31,464 nt of DNA from UBA7683 sp964643895 (GTDB lineage Bacteria; Patescibacteriota; Saccharimonadia; Saccharimonadales; UBA7683), in assembly GCA_964643895.1 (NCBI GenBank), contig CAZXUE010000010.1, forward strand, positions 1-31,464, written 5' to 3'. The notes beneath the pieces were generated by a model. That model was not told where the DNA came from, did not search any database, and saw nothing but the letters and a program-made list of their open reading frames with translations. The position numbers and the translations under genes were made by a program. Below, in pieces: positions 23,414 to 31,464 of this stretch (position 1 is its first letter; each line of letters opens with the position of its first letter).

Positions 23414-23551
23414 ATGCCGAAACGAACATTTCAGCCAAAAAAGCGTCACGCAAAAAAGAACCACGGATTCCGTGTTCGCATGAAGACCGCAAATGGTCAA
23501 AAAACCCTCAAAAGCCGGCGACTTAAGGGCCGAGCGCGGCTAAGTTACTAA
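23414..23551 (+). CDS. rpmH: Ribosomal protein bL34
   Basis: A 45-aa protein starting MPKRTFQPKKRHAKKNHGF, with RVRMKTANGQKTLKSRRLKG and ending RARLSY. This is the standard bL34 pattern (KRTFQP..., HGFR.RM.T.NG..., RR.KGR..L). Very basic; it binds 23S rRNA near the base of the large subunit. GAAGGA lies 7 nt before the ATG. It starts the conserved rpmH-rnpA-yidC-jag order on the far side of the origin from dnaA. It is shorter than most gene-finder cut-offs and easily missed. Confidence 0.97.
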   Translation: MPKRTFQPKKRHAKKNHGFRVRMKTANGQKTLKSRRLKGRARLSY

Positions 23552-23572
23552 AACTATAGAAGGAGTGTGGCG

Positions 23573-23920
23573 GTGTTAGCCAAGATTTTTCGGTTTCATG
23601 GCTATGGCTCACTGAAGTTTGTATACCAAAAAGGGAAGTCAGCGCGAAGCCGACTGATAAGTCTTAAATATCTACCCAATACCCGTCGCACGCAGTCGCG
23701 ACTTGCAGTGGTCGTTTCAAAAAAAGTTACTAAAAAAGCACCAGTTAGAAATCGAATCAGACGTCGAGTGTACGAGGCAGCACGTCTTGAGTGGTCTAAG
23801 CTTCAGCACCCTCAGGATATGGTTATTACGGTGTTCGACGACAGAATAAGCAATCTTCCAACCGCCGAGGTCTCACAACTTGTACAAGATCTCTTTCGGC
23901 AAGCAAATCTTTATCAATAA
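23573..23920 (+). CDS. rnpA: Ribonuclease P protein component
   Basis: From GTG 23573, 115 aa: MLAKIFRFHGYGSLKFVYQKGKSARS..., then RLAVVVSKKVTKKAPVRNRIRRRVYEAAR, the RNR signature of RnpA that contacts the catalytic RNA. The protein helps RNase P RNA bind precursor tRNA and remove the 5' leader. AGGAG (23561-23565) is 7 nt before this GTG. An upstream GTG at 23567 would be too close to it. It lies 21 bp after rpmH, in the same transcript. Confidence 0.93.
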   Translation: MLAKIFRFHGYGSLKFVYQKGKSARSRLISLKYLPNTRRTQSRLAVVVSKKVTKKAPVRNRIRRRVYEAARLEWSKLQHPQDMVITVFDDRISNLPTAEVSQLVQDLFRQANLYQ

Positions 23921-23947
23921 TCTAGCGACACCCCTGTAAGATATGGT

Positions 23948-24922
23948 ATGATGGCAGCAATGTTTCAAACACTGATTGTCCAACCAATTTATAATGTGCT
24001 CGTGGCACTCTACGGGGTTTTGCCCGGGCATGATCTTGGCCTAAGCCTCGTTCTGTTTACGATTATTATTCGCTTAGCAATGTGGCCGCTCCTAAGGAAG
24101 CAGCTTCATCAAAGTAAAGTAATGCGCGATTTGCAGCCAGAGCTCACCAAAATAAAAAAAGCAGCAGCCGGTGATAGGCAAAAAGAAGGTCAACTTATGA
24201 TGGCTCTTTATAAAGAGAAGGGCATCAGCCCATTTGGAACTATCGGTCTTACATTGGTTCAGCTCCCATTGTTTATTGGGGTGTTCCAGGCGGCTCGTGA
24301 TCTTACCGAGCAACTAGATCGTATTTCGACATTCACATACTCGTTTGTACGAGATATCCCCCATGTACAGTCGGTGATTGATAATAAAGCGAATTTTAGC
24401 TTCGAGTCGCTTGGGTTTATTGATCTGAGCCAGAAGGCATTTTCCGGTGGTAAAATCTATGTTCCGGTGCTTATGCTTGCTGTTGCGGCAACGGTTTTTC
24501 AGTACATTCAATCCAAACAGCTTATCCCTCAGCCGAAAGAAAAAAAGCGGCTTCGCGACATCTTGCGTAGCTCAGCTGCTAGCGGTAAACAGCCTGCTCA
24601 AGAAGATATGAGTGCGGCTATGGGAAGTTCCATGCTCTTTTTAATGCCAATACTCACCATGCTCTTTGCGGTTGCAGCACAAGGTGCGATGGTTGTGTAT
24701 CTGCTAGCGGGTAGCATCATTGGTATTTTCCAGCAGTCACTTATTTTTAAGCGCGATACTGATGAAATGGAAGCCGAGGTGGTCTCGGTTAGTACGAAGC
24801 CAGTGAGTAAGCCAAGCCCGGAATTAGCCGAGAAGATAACTAAGGGCAAGGTGATAACCAAGACGCGTATTATCAGCCCGGCATCTACTCAAAAGCCTGC
24901 TAAAAAGAGGAAAAAACGATGA
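23948..24922 (+). CDS. yidC: YidC/Oxa1 family membrane protein insertase
   Basis: 324 aa of the short, Gram-positive-type YidC without a large periplasmic domain. MFQTLIVQPIYNVLVALYGV is the first helix. LGLSLVLFTIIIRLAMWPLLRKQ carries the groove Arg (R42). A cytosolic hairpin with KEKGISPFGTIGLTLVQLPLFIGVFQ follows, then further helices about residues 180-200, 230-245 and 250-270. The C-terminal tail is strongly basic (KPAKKRKKR), typical for ribosome contact. YidC inserts membrane proteins alone or with SecYEG, and probably handles the many two-helix pilins here. The start could also be ATG 23960. The usual yidD between rnpA and yidC is absent. The stop overlaps jag by 4 bp (ATGA). Confidence 0.95.
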   Translation: MMAAMFQTLIVQPIYNVLVALYGVLPGHDLGLSLVLFTIIIRLAMWPLLRKQLHQSKVMRDLQPELTKIKKAAAGDRQKEGQLMMALYKEKGISPFGTIGLTLVQLPLFIGVFQAARDLTEQLDRISTFTYSFVRDIPHVQSVIDNKANFSFESLGFIDLSQKAFSGGKIYVPVLMLAVAATVFQYIQSKQLIPQPKEKKRLRDILRSSAASGKQPAQEDMSAAMGSSMLFLMPILTMLFAVAAQGAMVVYLLAGSIIGIFQQSLIFKRDTDEMEAEVVSVSTKPVSKPSPELAEKITKGKVITKTRIISPASTQKPAKKRKKR

Positions 24923-25383
24923 ACGAAAACGACCAGGCAATTGAAACGGCTCGCAAGTTTCTTGAAGACATCCTTTCGTTTTTTGGCCTTAATGCGGTCG
25001 TGAGCGCAAGCAGTGAGGATGATGTTATTGAACTCAGTGTTCCCTCAACCCACCTTAATGGGTTCTTGATTGGTCAACACGGCGAAACTCTTCGCGCGCT
25101 TCAGGCATTAGTGAGTACGATGCTGAAAAATGCGGAAGCTACATTAACTCGAGTAAATATCGATGTTGCCGACTATAAACAGCACCGCGCCGAAAAGATC
25201 CTTGAACAACTTGACGAGTGGGTGCAAAAGGTTCGAGAAGATGGTCAGGCTCTACACCTAAAACCTATGAATGCCGCTGATCGCCGCACGGTCCACCGTG
25301 GTCTTGAAGCATACAGTGATGTTACCAGCCACTCCGAAGGCGAGGCACGAGATCGCCACATTGTGCTTGAACTAGAAGCTTAG
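24919..25383 (+). CDS. jag: Jag/KhpB-type RNA-binding protein (KH + R3H)
   Basis: 154 aa. A KH-like domain (about residues 10-85) has the GxxG loop in GFLIGQHGETL (G52-G55). The R3H domain at the C-terminus has MNAADRRTVHRGLEAY with the R122-x3-H126 motif. The extra N-terminal Jag domain is missing, as in many short homologues. Jag/KhpB binds RNA and in Gram-positive bacteria influences cell elongation and division. Translation is coupled to yidC through an ATGA overlap. It ends the plus-strand origin operon, 25 bp from the convergent glycosyltransferase. I see no clear terminator hairpin between them. Confidence 0.92.
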   Translation: MNENDQAIETARKFLEDILSFFGLNAVVSASSEDDVIELSVPSTHLNGFLIGQHGETLRALQALVSTMLKNAEATLTRVNIDVADYKQHRAEKILEQLDEWVQKVREDGQALHLKPMNAADRRTVHRGLEAYSDVTSHSEGEARDRHIVLELEA

Positions 25384-25408
25384 CAAATACATAGCCGGAT
25401 AAGTCCAC

Positions 25409-26506
25409 CTAGTCTTCAAGCGCTTTTTTGTAAACTTCCAAGGTTTGTTCGGCCATACGCTGCCAGGAGTACTTCCTGACCTGCTCAGCACCTTTTTTAA
25501 TGAGCTCGCTGCGTAGTTTTTTATCAGTTAACACATCATTTATCTTGGCTGCCATGTCTTCTATATCATGGGGATTGAAGTAGTGCACAGCATCGCCATT
25601 CACCTCCGGCAAACAAGTGGCGTCACCGCTGGCTACTGGTGCACCGTGCTTCATGGCTTCAAGAGGCGGCAACCCAAAGCCTTCAGAGAGAGAAGGGAAG
25701 CAGTAGCAGGCGGTGTTTTCATACAGCCACCTGAGCTGACCTTCGCTGACATATCCCGTAGCAAGCACATCAGGGATATTGTGTTTTTGTGCGTAGGCGA
25801 GGTGGCGTTCCATGAGCTCGTCTTTTTTCCCGACCAATGCCAGCTGAAGATCGGGGCGACTGTTCTTGAGCAGGGAAAATGCATCTATGAGCCGTTCTAA
25901 GTTTTTATGTGGCAAAGATCGGCCAACATACATCAAGAACGGCTTGTTTTTAAGCTGTATGAATTCTTCTGCTGGTGCGGTTATTCTATCGGCTGATTCT
26001 AAAGTAACAGTGATCTTGAGGGGATTTGATTTTAAAAGGCGGATAGCATCGTCTTTAACGAACTGAGTAGGGGTAATAAGCTGTTTTGATTTTATTGAAG
26101 CAACTATATTTACAAATAAGTACACAAGCTGTCTGAACTTAAATACGAGAATGTTCTTAGAAGGGTTATTGAATCTGAGGGTTGTGAAGTCTTGTAGGGT
26201 TGTGACAACCCGGCGGTGATAAAGAATAGGCTGTTGAACCAGTGTAAAGTGGACAAGATCCGGCTTTAAATTGCGAACTTGTCGCAAAAGACCGAACTGC
26301 TCCGAAAAAGTGAATTCTTTGAAGTCGGCAACAACTTTTGTAAAGTTACGGGCTTTTGGCTGATACAGGTCAAAATCAGCTTTTCGAAGCATGACCACAT
26401 ATTCACGATCAGAACCCGCATCAATCTCCTCAAGATACTCCAACAACTTCCGAATATATCTCCCAGTACTGGTTGGATACTCTCTGGCATCAATAGCTAT
26501 TTTCAT
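25409..26506 (-). CDS. GT4 family glycosyltransferase
   Basis: 365 aa, starting MKIAIDAREYPTSTGRYIRK (N-terminal GT-B acceptor half). The C-terminal half has KPFLMYVGRSLPHKNLERLI and the nucleotide-sugar motif SEGFGLPPLEAMKHGAPVAS (E-x7-E type). These are retaining transferases with a GT-B fold that add sugars to lipid-linked or surface polysaccharides at the inner membrane. The donor is unknown, though gmd next door makes a GDP-sugar. No Shine-Dalgarno is present. A TATACT on the reverse strand (26519-26514) only 8 bp before the ATG suggests a leaderless mRNA. It is divergent from gmd. Confidence 0.92.
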   Translation of the reverse strand: MKIAIDAREYPTSTGRYIRKLLEYLEEIDAGSDREYVVMLRKADFDLYQPKARNFTKVVADFKEFTFSEQFGLLRQVRNLKPDLVHFTLVQQPILYHRRVVTTLQDFTTLRFNNPSKNILVFKFRQLVYLFVNIVASIKSKQLITPTQFVKDDAIRLLKSNPLKITVTLESADRITAPAEEFIQLKNKPFLMYVGRSLPHKNLERLIDAFSLLKNSRPDLQLALVGKKDELMERHLAYAQKHNIPDVLATGYVSEGQLRWLYENTACYCFPSLSEGFGLPPLEAMKHGAPVASGDATCLPEVNGDAVHYFNPHDIEDMAAKINDVLTDKKLRSELIKKGAEQVRKYSWQRMAEQTLEVYKKALED

Positions 26507-26574
26507 AGGCTTTAGTATATATCAATATCTGTTAAAATAGACGTACACCGTATAAAAAGAGGAGATTAACTTAA
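26507..26574. promoter_or_regulatory. Divergent promoters for GT4 gene and gmd
   Basis: The plus strand has an extended -10 TGTTAAAAT (26530-26538), well placed for gmd. The minus strand has TATACT (26519-26514) for the glycosyltransferase. The two overlap within about 25 bp, so polymerases could compete. Both -35 regions are weak. Confidence 0.45.
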
Positions 26575-27594
26575 GTGGCCAAAAAAGCTTTAATCACAGG
26601 TATTACAGGACAGGACGGCAGTTATTTAGCAGAACTACTCCTTGAGAAGGGGTACGAAGTTTACGGAATTATACGTCGTTCGAGTACGTTTAACACCTCT
26701 CGGATTGACCATATTTACCAAGATCCACACGAAAAAAATCCTAGACTAAAGCTCATTTACGGCGACCTTACAGATTCAAGCTCTGTATATAGTATCCTAT
26801 CTGAAGTTAAACCAGACGAGATTTATAACCTTGCCGCACAAAGTCACGTGCGAGTCTCGTTTGATATTCCCGAATACACTGCTGATGTAACGGCACTTGG
26901 TGCTGTTCGCCTCCTCGAGGCTATTCATAAGCTAGGGCTTGACACGCGCTACTACCAAGCTTCGTCAAGTGAGATGTATGGCAAAGTACAGGCTGTTCCT
27001 CAGACCGAAGAAACCCCGTTCTACCCCCGATCTCCTTATGCCGTAGCAAAACTATATGCCCACTGGATTACTAAAAACTTCCGCGAAAGCTACGGTCTTT
27101 ACGCGTGTAGCGGCATACTGTTTAACCACGAAAGTCCACGCCGCGGCGAAACATTTGTAACCCGTAAAATTACTAAAGCGGTTGCACAGATTAAGGCTGG
27201 TCTCCAGGAGAAGCTCTATCTTGGTAACTTGGATGCAAAGCGTGACTGGGGCTACGCCAAGGAGTATGTAGAGGCGATGTGGCTTATGCTTCAGCAAGAC
27301 GAAGCCGATGACTACGTTATTGCTACTAACGAAACTCATACTATTCGAGAGTTCCTTGAAGAAGCCTTTACTCACGTTGGCCTTAACTGGGGAGACTACG
27401 TAGAGTTCGACGAGCGCTACATGCGTCCTGCTGAGGTAGATCTACTTATTGGAGACCCTGTAAAAGCAGAAAAAAATCTTGGATGGAAGCCAAAAACTAC
27501 TTTTAAAGAGCTTGTTCAAATAATGGTAGATGCCGACATTAAAGAGCTTGAAGACCAGCGGGCTGGCAAAATTAGCCAACGTCACGAAGTTTAG
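26575..27594 (+). CDS. gmd: GDP-mannose 4,6-dehydratase
   Basis: 339 aa, with GTG start at 26575 behind GAGGAG. It is an extended short-chain dehydrogenase: NAD(P)-binding LITGITGQDGSYLAELLL, then IIRRSSTFNTSRIDHIY, AAQSHVRVSFDIPEYT, active-site ASSSEMYG, and the Tyr-x3-Lys pair in SPYAVAKLYAHW. LFNHESPRRGETFVTRKI and KRDWGYAKEYVEAMW follow, all typical of Gmd. It converts GDP-mannose to GDP-4-keto-6-deoxymannose, the precursor of GDP-fucose, GDP-rhamnose or GDP-perosamine. No second-step enzyme (fcl/rmd/per) is in the window, so the final sugar is unknown. It is the only plus-strand gene among minus-strand glycosyltransferases. Confidence 0.95.
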   Translation: MAKKALITGITGQDGSYLAELLLEKGYEVYGIIRRSSTFNTSRIDHIYQDPHEKNPRLKLIYGDLTDSSSVYSILSEVKPDEIYNLAAQSHVRVSFDIPEYTADVTALGAVRLLEAIHKLGLDTRYYQASSSEMYGKVQAVPQTEETPFYPRSPYAVAKLYAHWITKNFRESYGLYACSGILFNHESPRRGETFVTRKITKAVAQIKAGLQEKLYLGNLDAKRDWGYAKEYVEAMWLMLQQDEADDYVIATNETHTIREFLEEAFTHVGLNWGDYVEFDERYMRPAEVDLLIGDPVKAEKNLGWKPKTTFKELVQIMVDADIKELEDQRAGKISQRHEV

Positions 27595-27605
27595 AGCACT
27601 AACAA

Positions 27606-28739
27606 CTATGCCGCTAGGTGCTTGTATAAGATATCAGCTGCTTTTTGCCAGGTAATTTTTTTTACGTGTTTTCTACCGTTTCTCTGCAGTTTTGCTTGTA
27701 GTGATGTATCATTTAAAGTTTTTGATATAGCCTCTGTTATTGAGCGTACATCTTTGGGGTTGCAGTAATATGCAGCATTCAAGCACACTTCTCTCAGTAC
27801 GGGTATATCGGCCGCTACAACGGGCGTGTTAAACTGCATGGCTTCAAGGGGTGGAATGCCGTAACCTTCGTACAAAGATGGAAACACAAACAGCGAGGCA
27901 GACGTATATAGTGCAATCAATTCATCTTCAGACACATAACCGGATGTTGTTATTGTAAGTCCACTCTCTCTGAGCAGCTTAATTTTATCGACTATGCTCT
28001 GGTTGTTCCAGCCACCACCACCCGCAATAACTAATGCGTAATTTTTCTGTATTTTGTTGTCAAGCTGTTCATATGCCTCCAAGAGGCGGTTTAGGTTTTT
28101 TCTCGGCTCAATATTGCCTACAAATAATATATAGTTTTTTGGTGTGTTTGGGGGTAGCAACTCTGTCTGGCCAGAAGGGGATTCTTTGAGTGAGGGGGGT
28201 GTCTGTGTTACGAAGATTCCCGGGTTATCAGGATAGTGTTCTTTGATGCGCGATCTTGTATACTCGGATATTGTAGCTATTCGGGTTGAGCGTTTTATGT
28301 ATTTTGGCACAAACTTAGCAAGGTCACTACGGTTGCGTGGGCTAACAGATTCCGGTACTTCTATATACGCCAAATCATGAATTGTAGTTATGACAGTGGC
28401 GTTCTTTGGCACGGGGTGGTTTATAAAGCTAGGGAAAAAGTATGCCTGACAACGTTTCCTTAAAAGAAAAGTAAAAGGTAGCTCAACCCCTAGTCTTCTC
28501 AATAAGTTGACAAGCCTTGGGTGAATTAGCTTGTTGCTTACTCTACGAATGTTCGGAAGGTCGGGTGTATCAACAGTAGAACGATTCAGGAAGTTGTAAT
28601 AACGAATATATATCTGTGCGTCGGGATACGCCTCTGCAAGTGCTTCAACCATACCCTTGGTGTAATAACCTACTCCAGACTTTCCAGACTGTGCTGCCGA
28701 TTGGTAGTCAACTCCAATCGAAAGTCTATTTCGTTTCAC
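27606..28739 (-). CDS. GT4 family glycosyltransferase
   Basis: From GTG 28739, 377 aa: MKRNRLSIGVDYQSAAQSGK at the N-terminus. Then VITTIHDLAYIEVPE and KYILFVGNIEPRKNLNRLLE, and the donor-binding motif SLYEGYGIPPLEAMQFNTPV. AGAGAGG lies 7 nt upstream of this GTG. A TTG at 28745 is the alternative. It overlaps the end of the upstream glycosyltransferase gene (28726) by 14 bp, so the two are translationally linked. Function: addition of a sugar during surface glycan assembly, specificity unknown. Confidence 0.92.
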   Translation of the reverse strand: MKRNRLSIGVDYQSAAQSGKSGVGYYTKGMVEALAEAYPDAQIYIRYYNFLNRSTVDTPDLPNIRRVSNKLIHPRLVNLLRRLGVELPFTFLLRKRCQAYFFPSFINHPVPKNATVITTIHDLAYIEVPESVSPRNRSDLAKFVPKYIKRSTRIATISEYTRSRIKEHYPDNPGIFVTQTPPSLKESPSGQTELLPPNTPKNYILFVGNIEPRKNLNRLLEAYEQLDNKIQKNYALVIAGGGGWNNQSIVDKIKLLRESGLTITTSGYVSEDELIALYTSASLFVFPSLYEGYGIPPLEAMQFNTPVVAADIPVLREVCLNAAYYCNPKDVRSITEAISKTLNDTSLQAKLQRNGRKHVKKITWQKAADILYKHLAA

Positions 28740-29904
28740 GAGCAACCCTCTCTAGTAGATCAAGTGTTTGCGTGGCAGTCTTGTGCCATGTAAATTGCGC
28801 TGCTTGAGCAACACCCTTAGACGAAAGTTTCTTTCGAAGTGTCTGGTCTTTGAGTAGCTTCAGAATCGCTGGGACCATACTCTCTCCGTCGTTGATAAGC
28901 AGCGCTGCATCTCCGGCAACTTCTGGTATGGAGGAGTTTTTGTAAGTAATCACCGGACACTCTGCATCCATCGCCTCTAGTATGGGCATGCCAAAGCCTT
29001 CGTATCTACTAGGAAATACAAAAGCCGAGGCGTGTTTGTACAGCCACATAAGCTCTTCGTCGCTCACAAATCCAGTTTTAATTATTGAGTTTTCATGACC
29101 CCTTAATAATTTGCCCCAACCCAGGTCATTGAGTTGACTGGTAAGCTCGAACTCTTTACCAACCAACACAAGTTTTAAGTTTGGGTAGGTTTTTTTTGTC
29201 TCAAGAAAATCTCTAAGTAGACCCATGATGTTTTTTCTGACATCAATCCCACCAACATACAATAGAAACAGGCTATTTTCTGGGACACTCGCAGGACGTT
29301 TCTCGCTCCCTTTTTTGTTTTGAAGTCCTCCATGGTAGATCACGGTTGCCGGAACATTCTTGGTTTCAGGCAGATAGCGACGAAGGTCTTCAAGAGAGTT
29401 TCTTGAAATTGCCAGGATATGACTGACTTTGGCGTACTGTTGCAAAAACCACGCGTACTTTTTTCCATAAAGGGCCGAAGCGAGCTGGCGTTTGAGTTTC
29501 CGGAAACCAGTGCTTTGTTTGATTATCTCATCATCACGAAATAGCATTGGTATGATGTCGTGAAAAACTAGAACAGATCGAAGGTCCTTTGGCGCACCGA
29601 GCTCCCCGTCGGCTTCTAGTAGAACATCAACTTCGGCTGAGGAGGTTTTTATTACTCTATTTTTTGGCACAAAGGCTCGTATAAAGCGAATGCGTGCTAA
29701 TCGATTTGGCCTTAATCGCACAACCCTTTTTCGTTTAAACAGGGTCATTATGTTTGGGTCGGGCAGCGACTGCTCTACAAAAAATACATAGTCATGATTA
29801 TTCTTCAGCTGCGAGAGTGCTAGCAAAAGTTGCCGAAGATAGATGCCGATACCCCTAAACTGAGTCTCTTTCTGAAGTGGGCGAAGATCTACACCTATTT
29901 TCAT
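28726..29904 (-). CDS. GT4 family glycosyltransferase (paralogue of next gene upstream)
   Basis: 392 aa, starting MKIGVDLRPLQKETQFRGIG, with VLVFHDIIPMLFRDDE, LFLLYVGGIDVRKNIMGLLR and SRYEGFGMPILEAMDAECPV, then NSSIPEVAGDAALLINDGES. It is closely related to the 29901-31109 gene; the two share 29 identical bases (28907-28935 and 30082-30110) over the SIPEVAGDA segment. Start and stop overlap the neighbour by ATGA (29901-29904). GT-B fold, retaining, donor unknown. Confidence 0.93.
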   Translation of the reverse strand: MKIGVDLRPLQKETQFRGIGIYLRQLLLALSQLKNNHDYVFFVEQSLPDPNIMTLFKRKRVVRLRPNRLARIRFIRAFVPKNRVIKTSSAEVDVLLEADGELGAPKDLRSVLVFHDIIPMLFRDDEIIKQSTGFRKLKRQLASALYGKKYAWFLQQYAKVSHILAISRNSLEDLRRYLPETKNVPATVIYHGGLQNKKGSEKRPASVPENSLFLLYVGGIDVRKNIMGLLRDFLETKKTYPNLKLVLVGKEFELTSQLNDLGWGKLLRGHENSIIKTGFVSDEELMWLYKHASAFVFPSRYEGFGMPILEAMDAECPVITYKNSSIPEVAGDAALLINDGESMVPAILKLLKDQTLRKKLSSKGVAQAAQFTWHKTATQTLDLLERVARETK

Positions 29905-31109
29905 CTTTTTGCCTTAGCCGCTTTTTCCAATGTTTTTAGTGTTGCTCTTGCAGTTTTTTCCCAGGTGAATAATGCAGCTTGTTTTTTGCCTGCCTTAACC
30001 ATTTTTTCACGAAGTGTCTTGCTGGAGAGTAGCTTATTGACGGCGGGTACCAGTGATTCACCATCTTCTACGAGTAGCGTCGCATCTCCGGCAACTTCTG
30101 GTATGGAGGAATTTTCGTAAGTAATTACTGGCGATCCAGACATCATTGCTTCAAGTACCGGAAGGCCAAAACCTTCATATCTGCTTGGGAAAATAAACGC
30201 TGCAGCATTCTCATAGAGCCAGTACATTTCACCGTCTGTCACGAACCCAAGCGTAAGTATCTGTTTACTCCGGCTACTATTTTTAATTGCATCACGTAGT
30301 TTTCTAGCCTCAGGCACTTCGTAGTCCACAATTTCTTTTCCAGCAAACACCACCATTGTCTCCGGGTGTCTTGCCCAGACCTGCTCCATTTCTTTTGTAA
30401 AAGCTACGAGTCCCTTGCGGGGGTCAACGCCACCTAGGTAAAATAGAAATCTCTTATTTTTAAGCGGGCTTAATTGTTTTGATGCCTGAGGCTTTGTTTT
30501 GCTACTGCCTGGCCCAAGCGGTGTAATATCAATACGCTTGGGGTCAAGGTTGGGCACAAAAGCAACCAAGTCTTTTTTTGAATGCTCCGAAATACTTACT
30601 ACTCGTTCAGATTTCTTATACTTGTAGAGCTGTTTTTCAAGAAGCTTCCATTTAATCTTCATCCGACTGTACCCAATGAGATGCCCGGGCGTATAGCCAC
30701 CAAGGTGAACGTGCTGATACTGTTCTTTGTACAAGAAAGGTATAAGGTCATAGAGTACGCTGACAACCGGTGTCTTCTTGGCTTTTACTGGCGTGAATGG
30801 ATCAAGCTGCAAGAACACATCAAGGCCAAATTGATCAATCGAAAGCGAACGGGGCAATAGGTAAATAATACGAATATACTTAACACCCCGCAGTCCCTCA
30901 CCTTTACCGGTTTTGTGTTCATGTTTAAATTCTGCATTAAGTTTTAATTCAGGCGGGAGTGCTTTTGGGTGAGAAACAAAAAACACATACTCATTTTTAT
31001 GATCAATATGGGACAGGGCTTCTAGAAGCTCGGTGCCGTATCTACCAATCCCACGGTGGCTGGCCGAAGAGCCTCTTTCCATAGCCCGAAGATCTATACC
31101 TATTTTCAT
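29901..31109 (-). CDS. GT4 family glycosyltransferase
   Basis: 402 aa from ATG 31109 (MKIGIDLRAMERGSSASHRG). AAAGGAG lies just upstream and a 4-bp ATGA overlap with the GT2 gene supports this start over 31154. Motifs: VSVLYDLIPFLYKEQ, FLFYLGGVDPRKGLVAF, SRYEGFGLPVLEAMMSGSPV and NSSIPEVAGDATLLVEDGES. A paralogue of the 28726-29904 gene, probably from tandem duplication, so the pair may act in successive steps with related acceptors. Confidence 0.93.
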   Translation of the reverse strand: MKIGIDLRAMERGSSASHRGIGRYGTELLEALSHIDHKNEYVFFVSHPKALPPELKLNAEFKHEHKTGKGEGLRGVKYIRIIYLLPRSLSIDQFGLDVFLQLDPFTPVKAKKTPVVSVLYDLIPFLYKEQYQHVHLGGYTPGHLIGYSRMKIKWKLLEKQLYKYKKSERVVSISEHSKKDLVAFVPNLDPKRIDITPLGPGSSKTKPQASKQLSPLKNKRFLFYLGGVDPRKGLVAFTKEMEQVWARHPETMVVFAGKEIVDYEVPEARKLRDAIKNSSRSKQILTLGFVTDGEMYWLYENAAAFIFPSRYEGFGLPVLEAMMSGSPVITYENSSIPEVAGDATLLVEDGESLVPAVNKLLSSKTLREKMVKAGKKQAALFTWEKTARATLKTLEKAAKAKR

Positions 31110-31464
31110 ATAAACTCCTTTACAGTGCGTTGCCTTCCGAACATTCTGCGCCACTGCGCTGCTACAATGCCAAAGGCAAAATAAATCGTGCGCTTAGCTT
31201 TTAACTTCCGTGACGGCACACTGCAATATTCGTGATATTTACGCTTCAGGGCGGATATTTTTAAGCCCGATCGAGCTGCGCGGAGGGTAAAGAAAAGTTC
31301 ATTGCGGTAGAACATCTGAGTATCAAGAATATTGGTATAGGTTTTGTCTCGCGAGCCACCACGTGGTGCGGCAAGATGGGTTAGAACGGCTGCTGGTTCA
31401 TAGAAGATTTTCTGCCCAGCTCGAACCATCTTTATAGACATGTCGCTTTCTTCACGAAACGCAT
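31106..31464 (-). CDS. GT2 family glycosyltransferase, C-terminal part (runs off the window)
   Basis: The frame is open to the window edge and encodes AFREESDMSIKMVRAGQKIF, then YEPAAVLTHLAAPRGGSR. The F-x-EE-x-D...G...Y-x-P-A-x...H pattern is the end of the GT-A catalytic domain of GT2 enzymes (ED/EED base region and following His). About 80 further residues end in a basic tail (MFGRQRTVKEFI). The N-terminal donor-binding part lies outside. It is the first seen gene of the minus-strand run and overlaps the next by ATGA. Confidence 0.88.
   Translation of the reverse strand, partial: AFREESDMSIKMVRAGQKIFYEPAAVLTHLAAPRGGSRDKTYTNILDTQMFYRNELFFTLRAARSGLKISALKRKYHEYCSVPSRKLKAKRTIYFAFGIVAAQWRRMFGRQRTVKEFI

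Overview
The window is a stretch of a small bacterial genome of the Candidate Phyla Radiation, most likely Saccharibacteria (TM7). This is inferred from three things: a PrgI/VirB4-type secretion locus with a long run of short 'T4SS pilin' genes, a compact dnaN-dnaA-rpmH-rnpA-yidC-jag origin region, and a glycosyltransferase cluster rich in GT4 enzymes. Seven N runs (3230-3239, 4991-5000, 5415-5424, 6377-6386, 7045-7054, 14295-14349, 21684-21693) show that it is a scaffolded draft, probably metagenomic. Several gene starts lie inside these gaps.

Layout. 1-907: the start of a small membrane protein (minus), then a promoter, a structured leader and tRNA-Ser(UGA), followed by repeated copies of the tRNA 3' end and two terminators. 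908-2240: comF (minus) and a divergent hsp20 (plus). 2231-2750: a 520-bp element bounded by about 42-bp inverted repeats, carrying a four-helix-bundle (23S rRNA intervening-sequence type) gene broken by an in-frame TAG. 2758-6730: seven minus-strand pilin-like genes, some with their own promoters. 6731-7019: the divergent control region. 7020-20595: a plus-strand operon-like run encoding a TrbL/VirB6-like channel protein, PrgI (VirB3-like), a TraC-like protein, the VirB4 ATPase, a very large membrane protein ending in an M15 peptidase, a secreted SGNH + lytic transglycosylase + M23 fusion, and an unknown membrane-anchored protein.

20592-25383: dnaN and dnaA (minus), then rpmH, rnpA, yidC and jag (plus), with DnaA boxes between dnaA and rpmH that mark a probable oriC. 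The dnaN reading frame is broken: its conserved last residues are present but out of frame and about 40 codons are missing. 25409-31464: a surface-polysaccharide cluster with four GT4 glycosyltransferases, gmd (GDP-mannose 4,6-dehydratase) and the end of a GT2 enzyme.

Together, the 2.7-20.6 kb block reads as one envelope machine. It has pilins, an inner-membrane platform, an ATPase, and three or four kinds of peptidoglycan-cutting or modifying activity that could open the cell's own wall or that of a host cell. No relaxase, coupling protein or VirB8/9/10 is visible, so the block is a minimal or specialised type IV secretion-like system rather than a standard conjugation locus.
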